The notes under the pieces were generated by a model. The model made no database searches, was not told the DNA's origin, and saw nothing but the letters and a program-made list of their open reading frames with translations. A DNA stretch of 17,847 nt, taken from the NCBI GenBank assembly GCA_001687465.1, contig LVLI01000151.1, positions 1-17,847 on the forward strand. The letters run 5' to 3'. The translations under genes and the position numbers were made by a program. The stretch comes from Halocafeteria seosinensis (taxonomy: Eukaryota; Sar; Bigyra; Bicosoecida). This document shows, piece after piece, positions 9,844-17,638 of this stretch (positions are counted from its first letter, which is position 1; each line of letters begins with the position of its first letter).

Positions 9844-9982
9844 ATGGTTAATGTTCCGCACGTGCCGGTTGAACACTTCTTTTTCCAAACGTTTCCCGGC
9901 ATTGAGGGAATCTGCATTTCATCGCGGTATAATTTTGGGAGTTATGTTCCGAGAGGAGATGACTGTACAGCTCGTCAGTCTG
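9844..9982 (-). pseudogene. C2H2 zinc-finger remnant or mis-framed exon
   Basis: On the minus strand one frame reads YSHLLSEH, the end of a finger, then MKCRFPQCRETFGK. The neighbouring frame continues as EVFNRHVRNINH. Joined, this is the C2H2 spacing C-x4-C-x3-F-x(4-5)-F-x2-H-x5-H. The frames switch inside an A-run at 9880-9884. This could be real decay, a sequencing indel in the homopolymer, or a very small splice oddity. A possible downstream intron with GTACGT donor and TTCTCACAG acceptor lies at 9658-9728, so a larger multi-exon gene may exist down to about 9480. C2H2 fingers usually bind DNA or RNA. I could not build a complete gene. Confidence 0.42.
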
Positions 9983-10063
9983 TACCTTTATATCCAGGAA
10001 GAAACGGAGAACGCATAACGCGAACAACGCCACTCTCATACTTCTCTCAACACAAATGTCCAT

Positions 10064-10790
10064 AATTCAACTACCTTATTCTTTTACATTCATTCACCCG
10101 TGAATTCACAAAAACCTACTCGCAGTACGGGTGAGTCTACTTCCGGTGTTTGTGGGTGGTGGGGACATACCGGGAGAAACACAAAACTGTACAAGCAACA
10201 TGGTGCTCTCAGAATTTTCCCTTAATCCCTATCTACCTTAGCATACAGTATGGGCTAGAAACTACAACCTTATCTTGAAATACTTGCTTCCAAACACTTC
10301 GGCTCGCCAGAGCTAAGGAACTCTGCGCGATCGGAACCGTGCCACCGTACTTATCCCTCGCAGTATAACACTGATCGAAGATTCATCCAGGCTCCTCATG
10401 GATGCTAAACATCGTACACTGCGCCGTCATGTTGGTTGACGACGCAACAGTGGCTCCTTGTTGTCACTGGCTCGTTCCTACTTACCTCTCTCTTCCACTC
10501 AGTTTCTTCCAATTTTTAATTTACGATACTATCCTGAATTGAATTGCTTCCCATCGGTTTTGCTATCCGTGAATACATTTCCTTCCTCAATGAATCCCCC
10601 ACGGACTAGGTTTACCGTCTGTTGTTTAGAACGGGGAGCTAGTTGTTGCTGTGCTATGGGTACCGACAACCTACCTCATTTTCCTTACACCAATACCACT
10701 GGCAACCACAAATCGTACACATCACTGATTCCGTCCAACATCTTTTAAGCATAATATACCGTTAGATGACATCTAAGCGAAGTAACGCGC
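10064..10790. other. Intergenic region without a recognised gene
   Basis: Neither strand shows an ATG-started frame of protein-like composition here. A 96-codon open stretch on the plus strand (10458-10748) begins at TTG and has no family features. No tRNA-like arms or clear repeats were found. Confidence 0.5.
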
Positions 10791-10791
10791 C

Positions 10792-11112
10792 TTATCGACG
10801 ACGTATCTTACTGTTCTCATCCAGACTCCCAAGCTTCGAGGCAAAGCGGTATCGGATTGGATCGGGGTAAGCCCGTGTAGCTGCTGACAGGAAAATATCT
10901 TCGGTTTGCTTTATCCACTCTTCGTCTAAGAATCGTCTTGTCCTTGTTTCACGTTGTCTAGTATTTCTTTCACCTGATCGCGTTTTTTCCAACTGTTCTT
11001 TTTCGATAATGGGTCGTTTACATATAACAATGTCTGAGAAAATGGAAGTCGTTGTCGGTCGCCACTGTTGGCTCTTTGATCTTAAATTGCATGCGATGTA
11101 AAACGTAACCAC
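10792..11112 (-). CDS. Open stretch, possible exon of unknown gene
   Basis: A 106-codon minus-strand frame without any ATG, so it could only be an internal or terminal exon. The translation is charged and helical in style, with KEQLEKTRSGERNTRQRETR and FLDEEWIKQTEDIFLSAATR. It lies just downstream of the helical-protein gene on the same strand. I could not find a phase-compatible intron of normal size joining the two, so the link is only suggestive. Confidence 0.2.
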   Translation of the reverse strand: MVTFYIACNLRSKSQQWRPTTTSIFSDIVICKRPIIEKEQLEKTRSGERNTRQRETRTRRFLDEEWIKQTEDIFLSAATRAYPDPIRYRFASKLGSLDENSKIRRR

Positions 11113-11211
11113 GTTAAATCACGTATACATATAGCCAATATTTTGCTCGGGATTGCTTGACCGGTTTCCGAGGCCTCGAACTCACCAGCTGCAGCGGCCG
11201 CGCCTACACGA

Positions 11212-12076
11212 TCACCTTTGCTCACTCAGTTTTTGTACGTACGCTACCCAGTGAATGGGATGAACATAAATGTGACGTGGCATGGGAAAACTCTCAGGCA
11301 CCGATGAGCTATCGTTATCACCTTCACTCCTGCCTTGGCGTTGCAGCCAAGCTTGCTTCGCAGCCTCAACACCACAATCGGAGCCACAACGATGAAGCCG
11401 CTGAATGCGTGAAAGAGCCAGAAATAGGAAAGCTAAGTCGTTTTTGATCCTCCTCCTGATCGAGTCACCCACATTATACCGAGCTATTATATCTTGTAGT
11501 GCCTTTATAACGTTTCGCAGGAAACTGCAGACTTCAGTGGCAGGTTTCAGATGGAGCAGCAACGAAATTATAGACTGGAATTTTTGATTTTTATCACGCT
11601 TGCAAACTAAGGACGAGATTGCCAAACCATACATACTGACATAAGCTCGTCCTATACAGTGTTCTAGCTCCCCTCTTAAGCCTCGGTACGCACTACATTC
11701 GACCAATACAAGGAGAGCAAGGGTGTCACAAAATAGTTCTATTCTGTCTGCTCGAATAACGAAGAGAGTCTTCACTGATGCAAGATTGTCCTCCATCAAC
11801 GACGTCTCTGTATCGGCACATATTTTTTTGTCATTTTCTCTCGCGACAAAAACTTGTCTTATCGCAACCAACACGACAGTCTCTCTTAATTCGTCCTAGA
11901 AACACCTTTATTGGATCATATTCTTCGCTGTGCTCGACGGCTCCAATACCCAGGAAACTCTTATAGACTCGTATGGCCATGCTGTCTGTTACGTTCGGTA
12001 CTGCCAGCTGTTTCTGTATCATCTCACGCAACCATGCCAGACGAGAACACTGCCCTTCATCCTGAGAGTAAAACAT
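11212..12076 (-). CDS. Helical protein of unknown function, two exons
   Basis: Proposed exons are 12076-11993 (28 codons from an ATG) and 11895-11212, joined by removing 11896-11992 (GTAACA donor, TTTCTAG acceptor, phase 0), giving 255 residues. Across the join the text reads QKQLAVPN-DELRETVVLVAI, a continuous amphipathic helix, which supports the splice. The rest is almost all helical with leucine-rich stretches such as FCDTLALLVLVEC and SIISLLLHLKPATEVCSFLR, in the style of an armadillo/HEAT-like scaffold. The last 60 residues are less ordered, with a short Ser/Asp-rich run. I recognise no family. Exon 1 overlaps, on the other strand, the 5' part of the NTPase-like open frame, so one of the two models is probably wrong near 11.99-12.08 kb. 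Confidence 0.5.
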
Positions 12077-13006
12077 CCGAACGTCATCTCAGAAATCCGA
12101 TCAAGTAATTTGCTGATATCTGGAAACTGTTCCAGTGACATCCAGTGGGCTCGAGAATATTTACCCGCGTTCGATTTATATCCCAATTGGGAAGTGCAAG
12201 GGCAAGGAAATGCGTTAGAAGTAAGGGCGTCACCTCAACCACGTCAACCACTTTTCTTGCTCTTTATCGTCCGTGATGAGTTAGAAGATGTGTGGGAGCG
12301 TGTGAAGAAGATTCTCAAGCTCGCTAAGAATAACAACTTATGCATGGGAAAGCGCATCGATGTGATTTTTCTGGCTAGCTCCTTTGACTTCCTCGGTCAT
12401 TTTAGACAGCACGGCATAAGTCGCAAAATGGCAGGCATTCGTCTTCATTGCAGTCTGCTTCAACATGTGCAGCGGACAGACCACGAAGAGCAAATTCCCT
12501 CGTTGCAAGAAGCTGAAATCAATAATTTCCAGAAGAAGTTTCTTCGAGGTGTTTCCCCAGAGCTCTCATGGACCTTAACGAAACTTTTCCCAAGGCCCGA
12601 CGCTATGCGGAAGCAAGTCGTTGATCTAGTTAAGCGCATTAAGGATGCTTCATCGGCGCATAGCCCCAGAGATAAGATTTGCCATGTGTGTGCGACGAGA
12701 GAGCACATAGGTCGTCGTACTTTGGTCTTACAAACCATGGAACATTTACAAAAGGAGGGGTACCCCGTTGTTGTTGAGAGTACTGACAATATTGAGTGTG
12801 ACACTGTTTGTGTGACCCGCTCGCGGGAAAGGTGTGGTCATTTAAGTCGACTCAATCGGAACGTAATTATTATCTACCTCCCCCCCGTAGGAACTCGTCC
12901 AAGAGACAAGCAGTGGCAAGATATACTCGTCGATGAATGTTTAAATACAGATGAAATGGATGAATGCATTTTTCCAAGTTTCAGCTCCTGTCATGTAGGC
13001 CCATAA
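11930..13006 (+). CDS. NTPase-like protein with degenerate Walker A; 5' end unresolved
   Basis: A 358-codon frame whose first codon is GTG; the first in-frame ATG is only at 12344, so the true start is probably in an upstream or overlapping exon (an ATG at 12034 is one candidate). A strand-helix region (FLLFIVRDELEDVWERVKKI, then RIDVIFLASSFDF) is followed by LFPRPDAMRKQVVDLVKRIK. Next comes a P-loop-like segment, ATREHIGRRTLVLQTMEHLQ then GYPVVVES (about 12690-12770). The layout strand, loop, IGRRT, helix, VVVE mimics a Walker A strand, but the conserved Gly is gone and K-S/T is replaced by R-R-T. The end, NVIIIYLPP then TDEMDEC, resembles the strand and EL-x2-C helix after the P-loop in Crinkler/RHS-type NTPases. 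It may be catalytically dead. Family assignment is tentative. Confidence 0.55.
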   Translation: MLDGSNTQETLIDSYGHAVCYVRYCQLFLYHLTQPCQTRTLPFILRVKHPNVISEIRSSNLLISGNCSSDIQWAREYLPAFDLYPNWEVQGQGNALEVRASPQPRQPLFLLFIVRDELEDVWERVKKILKLAKNNNLCMGKRIDVIFLASSFDFLGHFRQHGISRKMAGIRLHCSLLQHVQRTDHEEQIPSLQEAEINNFQKKFLRGVSPELSWTLTKLFPRPDAMRKQVVDLVKRIKDASSAHSPRDKICHVCATREHIGRRTLVLQTMEHLQKEGYPVVVESTDNIECDTVCVTRSRERCGHLSRLNRNVIIIYLPPVGTRPRDKQWQDILVDECLNTDEMDECIFPSFSSCHVGP

Positions 13007-14311
13007 ATCAAAGACTGTTGCATCCTTTTTGCTGGGCATAGAACCAATCAAGTCTTTACCATTGAAAAACGCGTCGCCAGGTTGACATTGGAACGTTATA
13101 TCTACCACAAATAAAGCCTCAGGCGGATAGGCAAAATCATCAGCGGGTTCAAGAAATTGATCTTTTCCAATCAGATACTCCAGATCAGGTGGGACATAAA
13201 CAAATTTCTGGGCTTCCGTAGGAACTAACCATTTACCACGCATATGTTGGTGACAACCAGCTGCTTCCAAGATCTTTTTTTGTTTTTTGTTTTTGCTGTC
13301 ACCTTCCTTTTTCCTTACTTCACATAGCTTATCACCTTCCGGATTTTGGGGTAGTTTGTACAATCTCACGGTAACTGAGTCTCTCCCAAGAAAAGGGAAT
13401 AGATTATCCACATGACCACGGACACAGTCTTTGATACGATCTTTGATTTGTTGTTCAGGTAGTCTAGGTAATGGCATCCCAACAGGATATGCTTGAGAAC
13501 ATTCCTGAGACCTAGGATCCGTGTACCCGATACCCAAGTATTTTGGACCAGCTACATTGGTAGACGACATGCTGGCAAGGTAATCCTTCACATGGTCACC
13601 TATAGCTTCAAACACTTGATCTCTTTGCTCATGATTCCACCATTCTACTACTTTAAATTCCCCTCGGCAAGGCTCAGGTTGGAAAGGACGGTCATCCGGC
13701 CAATCCTTTATATCGTCAACCTTAATATCCTGGACGGGTGGGATGACCAAATACTTAGTCTTCTTGATAATTCTTTTGAAGAATAACTCGTTTGATGGAA
13801 TTCGTTCGTCTCCCGATGGCGTGTATCTTGGTACCTTAGTGCACAGGATACCTTCATATAGGGGTAAATCCAACAGAACCAGACTCTTGTCCGAGTTCGC
13901 GAGATGAATTTCAGTCAACCTTCCTTTGATGATATCAGAATCCTGCGGAATATCTGGCGCGCAACTGCCCAATTCGAGCTGAGGAGAGCTCCAGTGTTGC
14001 ACTAGAGTTGACCTCGTCCATTCCGCGAGAGAAGCAGCACCAGGTGGACTTACCCCGACTGCTCTAATCATGCCGGTGTCTTCATTACTTTCCGCTCCTA
14101 CCACCAAGCCAGTTAAACGATTTGAGTCGCGAAACAGTACATGTTGGATCGTTTTCCTTAGGCTATCTCTATGCTTTTTCCAGTGACTAGCTGCCACTCG
14201 TTTGTCGGAACTTGGTGGTTCCTGCATTGGGAATGGCACAAGATCAGAGTGCGACGAAGAGAGTAGACTACCCACAGGAACCTCTCTGCTAGCTATATCA
14301 TACGTTTCCAT
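12941..14311 (-). CDS. Schlafen-like protein, probably two AlbA_2-type lobes
   Basis: A 456-residue single-exon frame; the open frame extends upstream but 14311 is its first ATG. Residues 217-315 follow the Schlafen AlbA_2 plan: a GEFK motif (217-220), a helix ending ASMSSTN in place of the usual AxANTxGG, the strand KYLGIGYTD (257-265), AYPVGMPLP, the helix QIKDRIKDCV, and FPFLGRDSVTVRLYKLP. The strand FVVDITFQCQPGDAFFNGKD (401-420) fits the closing strand. Residues about 61-185 repeat the pattern more weakly: GLVVGAE, IRAVGVS, a helix, then LVLLDLPLYE and an ELFFKR end. A lysine-rich insert lies at 334-346. In animals the paired lobes of the Schlafen core form a horseshoe that binds and can cut tRNA or rRNA. 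Whether catalytic acids are kept cannot be judged. Its last 22 codons overlap the NTPase-like gene tail to tail. Confidence 0.55.
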   Translation of the reverse strand: METYDIASREVPVGSLLSSSHSDLVPFPMQEPPSSDKRVAASHWKKHRDSLRKTIQHVLFRDSNRLTGLVVGAESNEDTGMIRAVGVSPPGAASLAEWTRSTLVQHWSSPQLELGSCAPDIPQDSDIIKGRLTEIHLANSDKSLVLLDLPLYEGILCTKVPRYTPSGDERIPSNELFFKRIIKKTKYLVIPPVQDIKVDDIKDWPDDRPFQPEPCRGEFKVVEWWNHEQRDQVFEAIGDHVKDYLASMSSTNVAGPKYLGIGYTDPRSQECSQAYPVGMPLPRLPEQQIKDRIKDCVRGHVDNLFPFLGRDSVTVRLYKLPQNPEGDKLCEVRKKEGDSKNKKQKKILEAAGCHQHMRGKWLVPTEAQKFVYVPPDLEYLIGKDQFLEPADDFAYPPEALFVVDITFQCQPGDAFFNGKDLIGSMPSKKDATVFDLWAYMTGAETWKNAFIHFICI

Positions 14312-14461
14312 TTTCCTCCGTAAGTTGAAAGCACCAGTAGCTGAATGCTTGGGTTTAGGTTCGTTTCGCTTTTGGAAAGTGGCTGTCACTACTTGTTAAA
14401 TCCGCCAAATTCGTTAAGATGGCGCGAGAATTTGCAATCAGCGAAGTACTCTGTTGGCAAA

Positions 14462-14640
14462 TTTACCCACAGTTATCACTACCAAGAAAATGTGCCCCGA
14501 TAGCCGGAGCATTGCTATTCAGCGGAATGCAATGGAGGAGAATTCTCTCCTATGTCGTAATTCTTCTTCTAGTTTTACCCACAGCGGGGTAAATTGTTCT
14601 TCCCTGGCCCGAGAATTCCTTGGCGGCGGAATGCAATCGG
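14462..14640. repeat. Decayed tandem duplication of about 105-112 bp
   Basis: TTTACCCACAG occurs at 14462 and again at 14574, and GCGGAATGCAAT occurs at 14522 and 14626, in the same order, with GAGAATTC in both units. Offsets of 112 and 104 bp show a degenerate direct duplication with small indels. Within the second unit, TTTACCC and GGGTAAA flank a 5-6 base loop. Confidence 0.6.
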
Positions 14641-14790
14641 TTCCCGTTATCCCCTACCCTTTTTGCAATTTTACCTGCTAAGTACGCTTCGGTGTTAAAA
14701 GTTTAACTTAAAACACGATCGAAGGAGCATCGACAAGGCCCAAAAAAGCCGAAGTTTCAAAGTTGTCTAGGTGGATATCCTTAAACAACT

Positions 14791-15010
14791 GGTTAGCTTC
14801 AAGTTCTACAACTCTTCTTAAGCTAACCTCTTCTTCTTCACGATGAAGTGACCACGAGGGCCCCTTAAAACCTTTTTTGGTTGGCTGTGGTCAGGGCTGT
14901 GGCGCAGCTCGGCCCGCGGGGTGGCTTTTCGCTCGGCCCGAAAGGTCCCGGGCGCCGGGCGACGGAACGGGCGCCGAACTTCACAAACAGTTTCTTCCAA
15001 CTTCACAAAG
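14791..15010. other. Structured GC-rich block with nested inverted repeats
   Basis: GGTTAGCTT (14791-14799) pairs perfectly with AAGCTAACC (14820-14828), and the space between can also pair (AGTT-CTAC-AACT). TGACCAC (14849-14855) pairs with GTGGTCA (14887-14893), with AAACC/GGTT inside. A GC-rich stretch follows (about 14898-14976) with GGGCGCC twice, and ACTTCACAAA is repeated at 14978 and 15000. No protein with an ATG fits. It could be a structured RNA, a small transposon remnant or a chance GC island. Confidence 0.4.
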
Positions 15011-15357
15011 GTACTTCTAACATGATTTGACGCATTTCATTCCCCATTCTATTGTTAGTAACTTACTCTATTTCTATCGCTGAAGGATATTGATCCTTCT
15101 CTCCGGGTTGTTGTCTATATCATCTTCACTGAGGCAAGTAGGGGCGTTTGCAGAGGGCCCATCGGCGTTCACGAAGTGGAGTCAAGGCGGCCTAGCTAAG
15201 CATGGTCGCTTAAATTAAGCCAATTGCAGCTAGCACTACCCAGTCTCCCGTGTTCCTGGTGTGAATGGGTTCCAACGAAGCCAATGTTTCTGGGAATACA
15301 GTTGTGGAATCACATATAGACCCAATACAACTGTAATAGATGGATCATATCTGGGTT

Positions 15358-15440
15358 GACTCCGCCCGAAGCAGCCCGCAGCCCGAAGACCCTCGAGCCT
15401 CGGGCGGACCGGAGCCCGGCCCGAGAGACCTCGGGCGGAC
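15358..15440. repeat. GC-rich island with direct and inverted copies of a 9-12-mer
   Basis: CCTCGGGCGGAC occurs at 15398-15409 and 15429-15440 (31-bp spacing), and the inverse TCCGCCCGA occurs at 15361. The block is far richer in GC than its surroundings and shares the GGCCCGA core with the island near 14.93 kb. No gene was recognised between 15011 and 15899 apart from this. Confidence 0.5.
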
Positions 15441-15899
15441 GACATAGTCATTGCGCCACAGGCCTGCTATGCACTCTCCAAAGTTCAACCACCGCAGGAC
15501 GTCCAGCGACAACACGTGTTCATGCATACACAGAAGAATTACATTTGTATGGACAGAAGGTATCTGCTTCCGTTGAGTAAGTGAGGCACTGCCAAGCACC
15601 TCATCCTGTCCATGCCGCAAGTAACTCGATCGGGCGAGCTATCGGCTATGTTGTGACTTGCACGACTGTACATTCATTACGGAAGTGCTATCGACGCAAA
15701 ACGATACAGCGGTGGTGGTGTAGTTTGTTCTAATTGACCTGCCCTTCCACAATTTTCTGGTTACCCAACGAATCACGTATCCGTCTTTATCGAGAGGACA
15801 TTCGAGACTCTGCCGCTCGGGGCAAGTCGGTCCTGGCGTCGCCGCAGCATTCTACAGTTGCTCCGTTGCACCAAACAGCTTAGGCGCAGTCGAAGATCC

Positions 15900-16886
15900 A
15901 TGACAAACAGCACCGGATCCGTTACCCTGAGATCGCATATCATACGGAACTGCTGTGTACAACCCATTAGGTCTATCTCTCCAATGTCTCCTTTTTCTAA
16001 GAGGCGGCAGTACCCGCAGGTCAACAAGCATTACTCGAATGGTTGGACAAAGCGAGGGAGGAGTTGGAAGAGAAGCACGAGCTGTGCGTCAGGATGGTCA
16101 AGAAGTATGGTAGAGCATTTGGAAAAGCTCCGTTCGACACGAAAACGGATGCTATAGCCTTCTTCCGGGAGAAAAACGTTGCAGAGGCCACCACTTTAGG
16201 TACCGCTGCTTTCGAAGAGAGCCAGAAATATATCGGTATGTAGGGCATTCATGTTTGTGTCTATCCTATTCTAGATCATTCTTCTTCGTGGTTGGTGGAA
16301 ACGGCAGATGCTGCCATAAGAAACATACCTCGTTGTAAGTGAACTCTGTCTGCCGGTTGCCTTTGGTGCCTTCATTCACTCAGAGTATCCCAAACTGATT
16401 CATGCAGTGGACGAGATCCGTTCCCAGGAACTGTTTGTTAAGCAGCCATTTTACATCGATAGACTGGTCGACTTGGGTACCATGGTGGAGTCCATTGCAA
16501 AGCATTCGCAGGCGAGGGGTATTGAGTATGCTGCGCTGCGGACGCTGTTTACTGCCTTGGCATGGGGCTCAGGTAAAACGCAACTCGGCGTACAGTCCCT
16601 GCAACAATTTCACGCTAGCAGTGACATGTACAGCGGAGAAACTGAGTACGTGTATTTCAATGGGCGACTTCACCATATACAGGGCAAGAGTGAAAAACAG
16701 GATTCCCCTAGCAGCCCTGATGAAAACGAAGGAGACGATGAGGAATTTTATTCTCCTTTATCTTCCTCTCGCAGGACCTCTGCAGATCAAGACGACGTTC
16801 GTCAAGACTCACAAAATATAAGTATGCGGATATCACGAATGGCGTATGAAACAGCTATGAAATGGGGTCAAGCGCTTGGGTTATAA
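15900..16886 (+). CDS. P-loop protein with GSGKT motif, four exons
   Basis: Proposed exons are 15900-15954, 16020-16235, 16275-16334 and 16408-16886, giving 269 residues. Introns are 65, 39 and 73 nt (GTGTAC, GTATGT and GTAAGT donors; CAG, TAG and CAG acceptors) and all phases agree. Exons 2-4 are well supported; exon 1 is the simplest way to supply an ATG. An N-terminal helical part (ALLEWLDKAREELEEKHELC) leads to IPRLDEIRSQELFVKQPFYI, then a helix and ALAWGSGKTQLGVQSLQQF with the P-loop at 164-168, then EYVYFNG. The first Walker A glycine is replaced by Leu, but GSGKT is intact. The arrangement recalls STAND or Crinkler-type NTPases in which an FxDR-type motif precedes the P-loop. No clear Walker B follows; the C-terminus is acidic, Ser-rich linker, then MRISRMAYETAMKWGQ. 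It may be truncated relative to its family. Function is unknown. Confidence 0.58.
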
Positions 16887-17638
16887 GATTGTTAAGGTGG
16901 CGTGGTATTCCTTATGACTTAAAGAATCCTACGATGGGGCCAACAAATAATCCGATAACAAAGTTTTCAAACCCGTCTGCTCCAATCGAATTTGCTATGG
17001 CCACGGGTAAAGCATTATGCACTGCCTGGTATGAGGGGCGCCAGGCTATTCCTTGATGTAGGATCCACAATAGCATGCGTTAATGAAAAGAATAGTATCC
17101 CGAATGACAATGAACAGGCAAGTATTAATCCCTACGAATTTACATTACTTCCCTTATCCTCTATTCCTTTTGTTGGTGTATCTTGTTTCCTCTTTTGTTG
17201 TCCGCGCGCAGTTGTCTGACCATGGCAAGGAGAAAACGTTCCTGAGTATGGTCTTTGATTAACACGTACACACGCGCGCAGTGCCGCGCACTCCTTAGTA
17301 ACCTTGGTGGGAATCAGACAAGCAACTACTTGCTTGTGATTCAAGTTGTGAAAGACTGCGTTGTTCGTATTGATCTTGGATTGGAGTATTACAAAAGACT
17401 TGTATTAGTAGGCAATGATGCTACAGACGGCACTGTGATTTTGGTGCTCCGCATGGTACCCATACAAAGACTCAGTGGTCAACAACGTTCGCACCCCTGC
17501 GGCAGGCTGCGGGAAACAACATACATATACACTGCTGCCCTGGCCAGCTATCGATCGCCAACAGGCCGTTGCAGCTATAGTGTATTATGTACATACACAT
17601 CTCATAAGAAGAGAGTATAGACTGAGTCTGTGCAGACC
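16887..17638 (+). other. Region after the P-loop gene, possibly holding decayed coding sequence
   Basis: No ATG-started gene is clear. Two plus-strand frames carry protein-like text: KNPTMGPTNNPITKFSN and APIEFAMATGKALCTAWYEG (about 16915-17050), then FLDVGSTIACVNEKN and NPYEFTLLPLSSIPFVG (about 17050-17180). A possible last exon follows a CAG at 17213, reading LSDHGKEKTFLSMVFD then stop. They could be 3' pieces of the P-loop gene, lost by frameshift or linked by introns I could not place. Sequence from about 17275 to 17638 looks non-coding and should hold the promoter of the next gene. Confidence 0.35.

Noticed and set aside
10458-10748. Plus-strand frame of 96 codons
   Set aside because: Begins at TTG and has no recognisable protein character.
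15741-15872. Frame reading RIRLYREDIRDSAARG as an upstream exon of the P-loop gene
   Set aside because: It can be joined only with a weak GTCGGT donor and has no ATG or acceptor upstream; kept only as an alternative 5' end.
15858-16157. Plus-strand frame of 99 codons overlapping the P-loop gene
   Set aside because: Only its portion around 15900-15954 is used, as exon 1; beyond that it is a shifted reading of exon 2 with basic, low-quality composition.
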